This document shows positions 25,443 to 33,996 of a stretch of 64,000 bases of DNA, in pieces. Source of the stretch: Streptomyces gelaticus (GTDB lineage: Bacteria; Actinomycetota; Actinomycetes; Streptomycetales; Streptomycetaceae). The notes below the pieces were generated by a model. The model saw only the letters and a list, made by a program, of their open reading frames with translations. It did no database searches and had not been told where the DNA came from. The DNA lies in assembly GCF_014649535.1 (NCBI RefSeq), contig NZ_BMTF01000012.1, forward strand, positions 154,327-218,326. The letters run 5' to 3'. Numbering within the stretch: position 1 is the stretch's first letter; the number at the start of each line of letters is the position of its first letter. The position numbers were made by a program, and so were the translations under genes.

Positions 25443-26288
25443 TCAGGGACGGGCGCGGCGTACGTCGATGTTGCCGTGGCGGGTCCGTGCACGGACCTCG
25501 ACGGTCTCCTCCGTCTTCTCCGGGGCCTCGGAGGAGGCGAGTGTGTTGCGTACCTGCCCGTGGCCGGAGTTGACATCGAGCCAGGCGGCGGTGCCCTCGC
25601 GGATACCCACCTCGATGGCACCGTAGGAGGTCTCCAACTGGACGCTGCCACGGGCGACTTCGGCGACTCGCAGGGTGCCGTGGGCGGTGGTGGCGACCAC
25701 CGAGCCTCCGGCGCGCGTGATGTCGATGTCGCCGTTGGCACCGCTCACCCGAAGGTCGCCGGTCACGGTGCCGACGGTCGTGGTGCCGTGCGAGTTCTTC
25801 AGTACGGCGGGGCCGTCGACCGTGCCGACGCGCAGACTGCCGGAGCTGGTGGTGATCTCGGCCGTGCCCTCGACCCGGTCGACGGTGATCGAGCCGTGGG
25901 AGGCGGTCAGCTGGAGCGGCCCGGTCGTGTCGAGGCGGACGTCACCGGACGAGGTCTTCACACGGACCTCGCCGAGCCGGCCCTCGCCGAGCACCTGGGC
26001 CCAGGCACCGCTCACGTCGATGCGCGAACCTGCGGGCAGTTCGACCGTCACGTCGACGGTACCGGTGCGCCCGAAGAGATTGCGCTGCTTGGGTGTCCTG
26101 ACGGTCAGGACGCCGTTCGCGTACGTGACCTCGGTCTGGTCGGCCGACCGCACGTCCTGGTCCCGCTTCGGGTCGCGGGGCCGCACCTCGACGAGCGTGT
26201 CGTGGCGGTCGCCCGCGCTGAACTGGATGGATCCGGCGTCCACGTGAGCGGTGGCCGAAATCGGCTCAGGGGTGTCGAAAGAAGGCAT
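25443..26288 (-). CDS. DUF4097 beta-helix repeat protein
   Basis: A 281-residue protein made of short beta-strand repeats typical of DUF4097 (VRVKTSSGDVRLDTTGPLQL, AEITTSSGSLRVGTVDGPAV, LRVSGANGDIDITRAGGSVV). No signal peptide or membrane segment is present. In actinobacteria DUF4097 genes frequently sit beside DrrAB-type exporters, as here, but their role is unknown. ATG 26288 has a GAGGACGG box 8-15 bases upstream. Probably first gene of a three-gene operon with the exporter. Confidence 0.85.
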   Translation of the reverse strand: MPSFDTPEPISATAHVDAGSIQFSAGDRHDTLVEVRPRDPKRDQDVRSADQTEVTYANGVLTVRTPKQRNLFGRTGTVDVTVELPAGSRIDVSGAWAQVLGEGRLGEVRVKTSSGDVRLDTTGPLQLTASHGSITVDRVEGTAEITTSSGSLRVGTVDGPAVLKNSHGTTTVGTVTGDLRVSGANGDIDITRAGGSVVATTAHGTLRVAEVARGSVQLETSYGAIEVGIREGTAAWLDVNSGHGQVRNTLASSEAPEKTEETVEVRARTRHGNIDVRRARP

Positions 26289-26370
26289 GGCTGTACCGTC
26301 CTCATGAGTCCTTGAGGCGTCCCCGCTGGTGGGACGTGGTGTGGGTGAAGTGCGGCGGGCGCGGGCGCGG

Positions 26371-26886
26371 CTAGCGCACCCAGCCCGTGAATCCTTGTCC
26401 GATGGTGCGGGTCCGCTCGGTCGTACGCGGAGCGGGCCCGCCGTCGACCGCGGCCGACACGGCCCGGACCAGCCAGGCGTTGACCGACAGACCCTCACGG
26501 CTCGCGGCCTCCTCGGCGCGCGTCTTGAGGTGGGCCGGCAGACGCAGATTGACGCGGGCGGTGCCACCCTCGTCCCCCTCGGCGGGGGCCTGCGCCTTGA
26601 GCGGTTCGACGGGTGCGGCCGGCTCCGCGGGGCCGTCACCGGCGGGCGGCAGCGTCACCACGAAGTCGGGGTCGAGCCCGCGCAGCCGTACGTCGACGGA
26701 ACCAGGAGCGAGTTCGCGTGTGATCTCGTCCATCGCGGCGGAGAGCACATTGAGCATCGTCAGGCGGGTCGCCGACTCCAGCGGAGCGGTGAGTCGCTCG
26801 GCCAGCTCGCGAGCATTTTCCCCGCCGGCTTCGGCGGCCACCGCGAGTTCGCGGCGGAGGGTGTCGACATACGGGGTGAGGTCCAT
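26371..26886 (-). CDS. HicB-like ribbon-helix-helix regulator
   Basis: A 171-residue protein. The C-terminal RHH/HicB-type domain is plain (ARVNLRLPAHLKTRAEEAAS, REGLSVNAWLVRAVSAAVDG, about residues 105-147). The N-terminal 50 residues are helical (YVDTLRRELAVAAEAGGENA) and an acidic/proline linker joins them. It has no HicA toxin partner beside it. ATG 26886 lacks an RBS but lies six bases after a -10-like CATGAT, suggesting a leaderless transcript. Two TGGCRCCA sites sit inside the promoter spacer and a phased array of them follows upstream, so strong autoregulation is likely. It is upstream of the DUF4097/exporter genes and may control them. Confidence 0.8.
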   Translation of the reverse strand: MDLTPYVDTLRRELAVAAEAGGENARELAERLTAPLESATRLTMLNVLSAAMDEITRELAPGSVDVRLRGLDPDFVVTLPPAGDGPAEPAAPVEPLKAQAPAEGDEGGTARVNLRLPAHLKTRAEEAASREGLSVNAWLVRAVSAAVDGGPAPRTTERTRTIGQGFTGWVR

Positions 26887-26892
26887 GGCGTC

Positions 26893-26922
26893 ATCATGGC
26901 ACCAATATGGCGCCATCCGCAA
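26893..26922 (-). promoter_or_regulatory. leaderless promoter of the RHH gene with two operators in its spacer
   Basis: The -35-like TTGCGG (26922-26917) and -10-like CATGAT (26898-26893) are 18 bp apart, and ATG 26886 lies six bases beyond. The spacer and -10 contain TGGCGCCA (26908-26915) and TGGTGCCA (26897-26904 on the other strand). A repressor bound there would block polymerase directly. Confidence 0.55.
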
Positions 26923-27007
26923 GCCTGAACGACACCCCCTGCGAAGCGAACACCCGCAAAGCTGCCTTGACCTGCGAAAATACTAACCGAGGCGATTTGA
27001 GCCACTG

Positions 27008-27105
27008 TGGCACCACACGCTTTCGCGTACCTCCCGTGGCACTGAATGGCGCCACATGGCACCACGAGGTGCCACGTGGTGCCACGTGATGGTGCGTGAT
27101 GGCGC
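27008..27105. repeat. helically phased array of TGGCRCCA sites
   Basis: Eight-base near-palindromes TGGCACCA/TGGCGCCA/TGGTGCCA recur. Five lie at exact 10-bp steps: 27037 (TGGCACTG), 27047 (TGGCGCCA), 27057 (TGGCACCA), 27067 (AGGTGCCA), 27077 (TGGTGCCA). A further full copy is at 27008, and degenerate copies at 27090 and 27100. Two more sit in the RHH promoter at 26897 and 26908. The spacing puts sites on one helix face, as for cooperative RHH dimers. The rest of the 499-bp gap between 26886 and 27386 shows no gene. Confidence 0.8.
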
Positions 27106-27385
27106 GGCCCAGCCACTCAGGAACTCAGAGCTCGCACCCTTGTGCGCTGCCTCACCGGCTGCCGTGCGGCGGACCGTACCGATGCTGTGCCGTTGTCGTG
27201 CACGACCGACACCGGTCCCCGTGCCTGTCCGGGTGGCCTCTCAGTTGAGCATCGACCATGCAGCAGAAAGTGTCGCTGCTGGTACGCCCCTTGCCCGTGA
27301 CTCGCCCTGCTCATGACTCGCTGCCCACGCGAAAAGTGGGTTCCCTGGATGGCGAGGCATTCCCGGACCCACCGAAGGACTCACT

Positions 27386-28050
27386 GTGACCACGTTCGTT
27401 CTCGTCGGCGCCGGCCCCGGCCTGGGGCTGGCGACCGCCCGCCGCTTCGGAACCGCCGGCCACAGCGTCGCCCTGCTCTCCCGCAGCGCCGACCACTTGG
27501 ACGCCCTGACGGCCGAGCTGGGCCGTGAGAGTATCCGGGCCCACGGCTTCACCGCCGATGTCCTCGACCCCGGCTCGCTCGCCTCGGCCCTCGGCGAGGC
27601 CGCGGCGGCCCTCGGGCCGATCGAGATCCTCCAGTTCAGTCCCGTGCCCCGCGCCGACTTCATGAAGCCGGTCCTCGACACCTGGGCCAGCGACCTCGAC
27701 GACCCGCTGGCCTTCTCCGTCAAGGGGCCGGTCACCTGCGTGAACGCCGTCCTGCCCGACATGCGGGCGCTCGGACGAGGCACCCTGCTCTTCGTCAACG
27801 GCGCAGCGCCGTACGCCCGCACCCCGAGCGGGCCGGCACCTCGATCGCGTTCGCCGCCGAGAGCGCCTACGCACGCATGCTCCACGATGCGCTCGCCCCG
27901 GAGAACATCCACGTCACGCAGTTGATCGTCCCCGGGGCGATCAGCCCCGACGCCGAGCACAGCAGCCCCGAGATCCTCGCCGAGCGTCTGTACGCCCTCG
28001 ACACCGGGCGGACCGGGTTCCGACACTACGCCGAGCCCATGCCCGACTGA
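27386..28050 (+). pseudogene. SDR-family oxidoreductase broken by a frameshift
   Basis: The first part encodes a normal SDR start (TTFVLVGAGPGLGLATARRF, then QFSPVPRADFM and GTLLFVNGAAPYARTP) up to about 27830. The family continuation then appears in another frame: AGTSIAFAAESAYARMLHDA, LAPENIHVTQLIVPGAISPD, ending RHYAEPMPD at 28050. The catalytic Tyr (SAYARML) lies after the shift. A single base change near 27820-27835 would restore about 221 residues, so it is either a recent pseudogene or a sequencing error. Confidence 0.75.
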
Positions 28051-28109
28051 CCCACTGGACCACGGCGAGGGCCCCGCCCGCCCGCCGTCGGCATCGACGG
28101 CAACTGCGG

Positions 28110-29486
28110 CTACGGCTCTCCGGTCGGCAGCAGGACAACCATCCGGGTGCCGGGACGACTGTCCTCGATGTGCGTACTGACGTGGTGGGCCGTCACGATG
28201 TCGCGGACGATGGCGAGGCCGAGTCCGCTGCCGCCGGTGTCCCGGGTGCGGGCGTCGTCCAGGCGGGTGAACCGGCCGAAGACGCGCTCGCGGTCCGCCT
28301 CGGGGATGCCGGGGCCGTCGTCGGCGACGACCAGGCAGGCGGTGTCGTGCAGCGCACGGAGGCTGATGTCGATGCGGGTCGCGGCATGGCGCAGCGCGTT
28401 GTCGAGGAGGTTGCGTACGACGCGGGCGAGGGCGTCCTCGTCGCCGGTCAGCCGTGCCGCGCCGACGGCGTGCTGATCGATGACGAGTCGGGTGCGGCTG
28501 CGGGCCTCGCGTACCTCGGCGAAGACGATCTCGTCCAGGTCCACGGGCCGGGTCCGCAGTCGGGGCCGGGCGTCGAGCCGGGCGAGTTGAACGAGGTCGT
28601 CGACGAGGTGGTTGAGCCGTTCGGTCTCCCGGAGGAGGTCGGGGACGAGTGTCTTCCAGCGGGTGGATTCCGGGTGGTGGTGGGCGACTTCGAGGCGGGT
28701 GTGCAGGGTGCTGAGAGGGCTGCGCAGTTCGTGGGCGGCGTCCGCGACGAATCTGCGCTGCCGCCGGGCCGCGGCGTCCAGGCGGCCGAGCAGGTCGTTG
28801 AAGGTCGTGGCCAGCCGGCCGAGCGCGTCGTTGGCGGGTGGTACGTCGAGCCGGCGGCTCAGGTCGGTCCCGGTGATCTCGGCCGTCTGGGCGCGCATGG
28901 CGTCCACGGGCCGCAGCGCGCGTCCGGTGAGCAGCCACACGATTCCGGTGAGCAGGGCGACGACTGCGGGTACGCCGGTGGCCAGGCCCGCGGTGAGTTC
29001 TGACAAGCCGTGATCGATGCTCTCGGTGGGCAGGGCGACGTACACCGTCACGGGGTTGTCGGCCGTGCCCGCGGGTACCCCGACGGCGCGCCAGGTTGCG
29101 TCTTCGTGCTCGGGACTGCCCTGGACGGTGTGGGCGCGCGGGATCCCGGACCGGTCGGCCGGGAAGGTGAACACCCGTGGCAGGCCAAGCAGGTTGGCCG
29201 AGCCGGCGAGTACGTGCCCCTTGCGGTCGACGACCTGCACGGCGGCGTCCGCGTGGGAGGTGGCCGGTACTTCCACGCTGATCCGGTTGTTGTCCTCGTC
29301 CGCGGCCACGACTTGGGCGCGTTGCAGTGCGGTCTGGTCGAGGTCATGGATCAGGCTGGTGTGCAGCCAGACGACGAGCAGCACGGCGGCTCCGGCCAGT
29401 CCGGCCGCCATGACCAGGGCTGCGGCGGCGGTCAGTTTCAGCCGCAGCGACCGGCGGGCCCACCAGGTGCGGACGGCGGCGGCCAT
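28110..29486 (-). CDS. sensor histidine kinase (OmpR/PhoR type)
   Basis: A 458-residue membrane kinase. TM1 is about residues 15-45 (AAAALVMAAGLAGAAVLLVV), an extracytoplasmic sensor of about 125 residues follows, then TM2 (ATGVPAVVALLTGIVWLLTG) and HAMP (RALRPVDAMRAQTAEITGTD). The dimerisation domain has the phospho-His in FVADAAHELRSPLSTLHTR. ATPase boxes are NLLDNALRHAATRID, ADDGPGIPEADRERVFGRF and TGGSGLGLAIVRDIV. It is complete and lies directly after the response-regulator gene. Its cognate regulator has lost its N-terminus, so phosphotransfer may be lost. Confidence 0.92.
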   Translation of the reverse strand: MAAAVRTWWARRSLRLKLTAAAALVMAAGLAGAAVLLVVWLHTSLIHDLDQTALQRAQVVAADEDNNRISVEVPATSHADAAVQVVDRKGHVLAGSANLLGLPRVFTFPADRSGIPRAHTVQGSPEHEDATWRAVGVPAGTADNPVTVYVALPTESIDHGLSELTAGLATGVPAVVALLTGIVWLLTGRALRPVDAMRAQTAEITGTDLSRRLDVPPANDALGRLATTFNDLLGRLDAAARRQRRFVADAAHELRSPLSTLHTRLEVAHHHPESTRWKTLVPDLLRETERLNHLVDDLVQLARLDARPRLRTRPVDLDEIVFAEVREARSRTRLVIDQHAVGAARLTGDEDALARVVRNLLDNALRHAATRIDISLRALHDTACLVVADDGPGIPEADRERVFGRFTRLDDARTRDTGGSGLGLAIVRDIVTAHHVSTHIEDSRPGTRMVVLLPTGEP

Positions 29487-29489
29487 GGG

Positions 29490-30110
29490 TCATCTCGCAG
29501 TGCTGTGGAGCCGGTAGCCGGCACCGCGGACGGTTTCGATGGTCCGGCGGCCGAACGGGGTGTCGATCTTGCGCCTGAGGTAGCCGACGTACACCTCGAC
29601 GATGTTGGTGTCGCCGTCGAAGTGTTCGTCCCGGACGTGGGTGAGGATGTCCGTCTTGCTCATCACCTCGCCGGCGTGCCTGAGCAGGTACTCCAGGAGG
29701 GCGAACTCCCTTGCTGTCAGGCTGATTTCGATTTCCCCGCGGCGGCAGCGGTGGGCAGCGGGGTCCACGGTGAGGTCGTCGGCGGTGAGGAGGGCGGGCC
29801 GGGCGGGTGCGCCCCGGCGCAGCAGGGCTCTCAGGTGGGCGACGAGCACCACGTAGGAGAACGGTTTGCTCAGGTAGTCGTCGGCGCCGAGGTCGAGGGC
29901 GTCCGCCTCGTCGTATTCGCCGTCCTTCGCCGTGAGCATCAGCACCGGCGTCCAGATCCTGGCCGCCCTCAGCCGTTTCAGGACTTCGTACCCGGACAGT
30001 TCGGGCAGCATGATGTCCAGTACGATCACGTCGTAGGGCTCGTGCAGGGCCCGCCACAGTCCGTCCGCTCCGTCATGCGCGATGTCGGCGACGGCCAGCG
30101 TGGCGCCCAT
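29490..30110 (-). pseudogene. OmpR-type response regulator missing its N-terminus
   Basis: From ATG 30110 the frame gives 206 residues. Receiver residues from the second strand onward are present: phospho-Asp in VIVLDIMLPELSGYEVL, Thr in PVLMLTAKDGEYDEADA, Lys in DYLSKPFSYVVLVAH. The winged-helix domain is complete (EISLTAREFALLEYLLRHAG, GDTNIVEVYVGYLRRKIDTP, TIETVRGAGYRLHSTAR). The first strand and the acidic pocket (usually VVEDE) are absent. Sequence before ADIAHDGADGLW belongs to the Pls-type relic upstream, to which the gene is fused in frame. Phosphorylation should therefore fail; DNA binding might survive. Confidence 0.7.
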
Positions 30111-32108
30111 GGTGAGCAGCGGGGACACCAGCAGTGGCACGAGCGGTCCGGTCCGGCGGGCGATGCCGGCCAGGGCCAGCAGGTACAGGCAGCCGCTGAC
30201 GGCCAGTACCGAGGCGGGCATGGTGGTCCGCAGGAACTCGATGGCCAGGCGGCCGAGCACCGCCTTGCGGGAAGGGCAGAACGTCAGCTTCTCGGGGTAC
30301 GTCCCGCTGTCCTGGCGTACGGGGAGCCGCAGTGCGGGCGAGCCCAGCCAGGTGCTGCCGGCCGGCACACGGTCCGTGGGCGGGACCGTGCCCACCCCGA
30401 TCAGACAGCCCGGACCGAGCCGTGTTCCGGCGGGAACGAGCGCCGCGTTGCCGACGAAGGAACGGTCACCGACCGCGGTCGGCTCGAAGGTCATCCGGTC
30501 GGCCGCGAAGGTGGCGACGCCGATGCCCGCCATGTCGGCGACGAAGCTGCCGTCGCCGAGGGTGAGCAGGTCGGGTCCATGTGCGACACGGTCGACACCT
30601 CGGCGTTGCGGCCGATGCGGGCGCCGAGCAGCCTCAGCCACGGGACCGTGTAGAGGGTGGCGTAGAGGGAGTTGGTGAACAACAGGCTGTGTTCCAGCAG
30701 TTTGTCCGCGATCCACTTGCGTACGCCGAGCGCCGAGCGCGCCGGGTGGGTTCCCGGAGGTGTCCTCGGCAGGACCGCCCGCTTGCCCGCGGCGACGATC
30801 AGGCACACCGTGGTCACGAAGACCGCGCCGGACAGTGCGGCGGCGACCAGTCCGGCGACCGTTCCACCGCTCAGCCAGGCCCACCAGAGCAGGGCGATGC
30901 TCGGCAGGGTCATGACGAGTGCGGCGGTCTCCAGCAGCACCAGTGCGAGCCGGGCGGCGACCAGCTGCCGCGGCCGCCAGTGGTCCGTCGCCCCCGGGTC
31001 CGCAGCATCGCCTCGACGGATGGTGACAGGGAGGTGACAGGACGTGCGGGCGATCCGGCACGGCGCGCGCCGGCGGGTACCGCCTCGTCCGGGCCCGCCA
31101 CGGACTGCTCGCCGAGCGCGGAGCCGGGTCCCAGGCGCGCGCCGGGTTCACAGACCGCGCCCGCGCCCACGAAGGCACGCTCGCCGATGGTGATCGGAGC
31201 GACCGTGACCCAGCCGTCGGCGACCTGCCAGGACCTCAGTACGGCGCCGTACCCGATCGCGGCGTCGCGGTCGATGCGCAGCAGCGCGGGCAGACCGATC
31301 AGGCTGGTGGCGATCGTGACGTCGGGTCCGACGCGGGCGCCGAGCAGCCGCAGGTAGGGCCCCATCAGAGGGGATCCGCTGAGCACCCGCAGGGGACTGA
31401 GGGGGAGCACGAGCATGTCAAGGGCCCACAGCCGCAAATAGGTTCCTCCCCACAGCGGGTACCGACCGGGGAGACGACGCGCAGGAAGTTGCAGATGCTC
31501 GACCGGGCGATCTCCACGCCCTTGGGCCTGCCGCTGGACCCGGACGTATACATGACGTACGCCAAGGGGTCGTCCCCGTCCCGGTCGTCCGTGCCCCGGT
31601 CCTCCGTGGGCGGGCGCGAGGACGGCAGCAGGGCGAACTCCCCGGCGCACGCGTCGACCTCGACCACCGGGCACGCCTTGCGCGGCCCGGCCCGGACGGC
31701 GCCTGAGGCGAGCGCGGACGTGGTCAGCATCACGGCGGCGCCCACGTCGCGCAGGATGAAATCGACCCGTTCGGGCGGCGCTGCGGGGTCGATCGGCACG
31801 AAGGCCGCCTCCGCCTTGCAGACGCCCAGCAGGCACACGTACATCTCCACGGACCGCGGCACCAGCAGGGCCACCGGCCTGCCCGGTCCGATGCCGATCC
31901 GGCGCAGGTGGCGGGCGACTCGATCGGCCCGGGTGTCGAGTTCGGCGTAGGTCAGCCGGTGTACGCCGCATTCGAGGGCGGTGGCCGACGGTGTGCGGTC
32001 GCAGGCGGCCTCGAAGAAGTCGTTCAGCCTGTCCGCGCTGCCCGTTCTCCAAGGTTCGGTGCGGTCACCGATCGCTGTGCCGGGCAGCGCGACGGTATGG
32101 GAGACCAT
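30085..32108 (-). pseudogene. decayed Pls-type NRPS-like synthetase
   Basis: It starts like an adenylation domain (RLTYAELDTRADRVARHLRR, FVPIDPAAPPERVDFILRD, core A3 AYVMYTSGSSGRPKGVEI), then breaks near 31450, losing the rest of the A domain and the carrier domain. The C-terminal membrane/hexapeptide part typical of epsilon-polylysine synthetase-like proteins is scattered over three frames: YLRLLGARVGPDVTIATSLI, ERAFVGAGAVCEPGARLGPG, ALVLLETAALVMTLPSIALL, GDRSFVGNAALVPAGTRLGP. The 3' end fuses into the response regulator near 30085. One large deletion and at least two shifts are needed to explain it. Confidence 0.7.
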
Positions 32109-32142
32109 GAGCTCCCCCTCATCCGGTTCGAAAGGTGCTCGG

Positions 32143-32412
32143 TCACCTCAAGACTGGGCGACACCGGCTGAGAAGAAGCTGAGCCCACCCGTTCAGATCG
32201 GCCTGGGTGTGCCGGGGGCCGCCGTGGAACATCGCCTTGCTCACCGGGATCCACATCAGCAGACCGGAGAAGCGGTCGGCGGCTGGCAGCGGTTCGTCGA
32301 TCCGGAGCGGTCCGTCCTCGGTTAGGCGCTCGAAGGTGGCCGCCAGAGTGGCCAGGCCCCGCTCGAAGCCCTGCCGGATCAGCCCGCTCGGCAAGGTCAG
32401 CGACTCCCCCGC
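32143..32412 (-). pseudogene. C-terminal fragment of a TetR-family regulator
   Basis: The minus strand encodes LTLPSGLIRQGFERGLATLA, ATFERLTEDGPLRIDEPLPA, ADRFSGLLMWIPVSKAMFHG, then GGPRHTQADLNGWAQLLL and a stop. This is the ligand-domain end of an AefR-type TetR protein. The HTH half is absent; DNA beyond 32415 is unrelated. It lies 34 bp from the A-domain relic start. Confidence 0.65.
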
Positions 32413-32709
32413 GGGCTGAGGCACGCGAGCTCGCCCGCGGCCGGGGAGGCACCCGGCCGCAGCGTGGGAGGAGGTGAGCCCCTCGCACCCCCGGTGGGCG
32501 TCGCGGCGGCCCGAGCCCCGGCACTCGCAGTAGTCGTACGTGGACACGTATCGATGCCGCGCCTGTTCGAAATCCGGGGTCCGACCACGCGCAAGCACCC
32601 CGCAACAGGGCACTCGCACCCCGAACCCCTCCCCAGGGCCCGCAACCCCTGCCAGACTGGCCCCGGCCTCACCGCACCCCGTCGGCGGGGCCACCCGGGG
32701 AGGTCTCCG

Positions 32710-32982
32710 ATGACGTGCGGAAACTGTGGCGCAGCGGCCACCCAGGGCCCCGACGGGTCCTGGACCTGCAGCAACCAGTGCGGCTGGTCTTCCACCGCAC
32801 CCGGCCCCGCCATGACCCCTGAGATCACCACCACCAGATGCCGCGGCTGCGACGCCGAGATCCACGGCCTCAACGGCAGGTACGCATGCGGCCTCTGCGG
32901 ATGGTCCAACCACTGGGACGAAGGGCACCAACCGCTTCCCGCCGCGGGCAACCCCCCCATGGGCACCAACAACCTGCAGTAG
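32710..32982 (+). CDS. small double zinc-ribbon protein
   Basis: A 90-residue protein with two cysteine knuckle pairs: MTCGNCGAAATQGPDGSWTC, continuing SNQCGWSS, and later TRCRGCDAEIHGLNGRYACG, continuing LCGWSNHW. Each half has CxxC plus CxxxC or CxxC, ending in CGW. ATG 32710 is preceded by GGGGAGG with eight bases spacing, so it is a translated gene. It lies inside decayed DNA, between the TetR and membrane-protein fragments, in the opposite direction to them. Function unknown; nucleic-acid or protein binding is the usual role of such ribbons. Confidence 0.7.
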   Translation: MTCGNCGAAATQGPDGSWTCSNQCGWSSTAPGPAMTPEITTTRCRGCDAEIHGLNGRYACGLCGWSNHWDEGHQPLPAAGNPPMGTNNLQ

Positions 32983-32984
32983 AG

Positions 32985-33215
32985 CGGCAGCAGATTGCCC
33001 GCGTCGAAGAGGGCGTACGAGGTGGCCATCAGCCCCGGATGCCTCTCGTACGCGGTGAGTTGGGCGGGAAAGAAGAAGTCCGGAGCGGACCCGCAGCAGG
33101 GCCCCGGCCAGCATCAGCAGCGGGCCCAGGACCATGGCGACGCCGCCCACCCAGCGGCCGGGGAACGCCTCCATGCGCTCCACCGGCAGGATGCGGCCGA
33201 GGTTCGCCCGAAGGC
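32985..33215 (-). pseudogene. fragment of a multi-pass membrane protein
   Basis: Two minus-strand frames combine to ILPVERMEAFPGRWVGGVAM, VLGPLLMLAGALLRVRS, then DFFFPAQLTAYERHPGLMAT, SYALFDAGNLLPLY. The first hydrophobic helix and the following segment look like the start of an unknown Streptomyces membrane protein. The frame shifts near 33080 and the rest is missing where the zinc-ribbon segment begins. Confidence 0.5.
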
Positions 33216-33404
33216 AGGGGGCGGGGCGGTGAGCGGGGCGGACGCGGCATCGGACGCGGCTGCTGCGGGCGAGGGTTCGGGAGCGGTGGTCCGCGGCTGG
33301 AGGGTCGTACCCCTGACCCTGTCCTGGCCGCTCGGTCCGGGCATCGGACCGGGGCCCGGCTTTCGTTGTCAGACCTGGGTATGACACGCGGCGCCGGTCA
33401 AGTG

Positions 33405-33896
33405 TCAGGAGGTCCCGGTGTGATGGTCCAGCAAGCGGCCGAGCAACCGCACGAACTGGTCGCGCTCGGCCTGACTCAGCGGCGCGAGCACTTCGTCGTC
33501 GAGGCCGTCCAGGATCTTGTCGAGGAGGCGTAGGTGGCGGCGGCCCCGGGGGGAGATCGTGATGATGTTGCGGCGCCGGTCGGCGGGATCCGGCGCCCGC
33601 TCGACGAGATGGCGCTCGGCCAGTTCGTTGAGCACGCCGACGATGTCGCTGCGGTGGATGCCGGAGCGCCTGCTCAACTCCGCCTGGCTGCCCGGCCCGT
33701 ACTCCTGCAGCGAGGCGAGCACGGCGTAGTGCCACTTGCGGGCGCCGGTCCGGGCCAGCCCCTCGGTGATCAGCCGGTCCGACCGCATGGTCAGCTGCGA
33801 CAGCAGCCGGCTCGCCCGCCGACGCAGTCTGTCGGGCGTCCTGAGCGCGCTGTCGTCGGGTATGTCCGCGGCTTCGGCCCTGATCACGGCACCCAT
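33405..33896 (-). CDS. MarR-family regulator
   Basis: A 163-residue winged-helix regulator. The DNA-binding region is LASLQEYGPGSQAELSRRSG, IHRSDIVGVLNELAERHLVE, with the wing RAPDPADRRRNIITISPRGR. Helices at both ends form the dimer interface. It is divergent from a dienelactone-hydrolase gene, and the 100-bp interval holds two 15-bp GTTAG-type inverted repeats. It likely represses itself and the hydrolase. Confidence 0.9.
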   Translation of the reverse strand: MGAVIRAEAADIPDDSALRTPDRLRRRASRLLSQLTMRSDRLITEGLARTGARKWHYAVLASLQEYGPGSQAELSRRSGIHRSDIVGVLNELAERHLVERAPDPADRRRNIITISPRGRRHLRLLDKILDGLDDEVLAPLSQAERDQFVRLLGRLLDHHTGTS

Positions 33897-33908
33897 CCTA
33901 CCGATTGC

Positions 33909-33964
33909 GTTAGTGCCACCAACGATGTACGTTCCCTCACGCCGAAAAAGTTAGCGAAGCTAAC
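33909..33964. promoter_or_regulatory. paired MarR operator candidates
   Basis: GTTAGCGAAGCTAAC (33950-33964) is a perfect 6-3-6 palindrome. GTTAGTGCCACCAAC (33909-33923) is a weaker 15-bp version beside the marR start. Their starts are 41 bp apart, about four helical turns. Confidence 0.6.
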
Positions 33965-33996
33965 GTTGACTGAGTGAACTCCAAGGACGGAAGATC

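Noticed and set aside
23575..26288. Part of a secondary-metabolite cluster
   Set aside because: The exporters and the DUF4097 gene have no biosynthetic enzymes around them; the only NRPS-like gene in the window is a relic.
27241..28938. 565-residue minus-strand frame over the SDR and kinase
   Set aside because: Low-complexity antisense frame; the kinase gene occupies the same strand in another frame.
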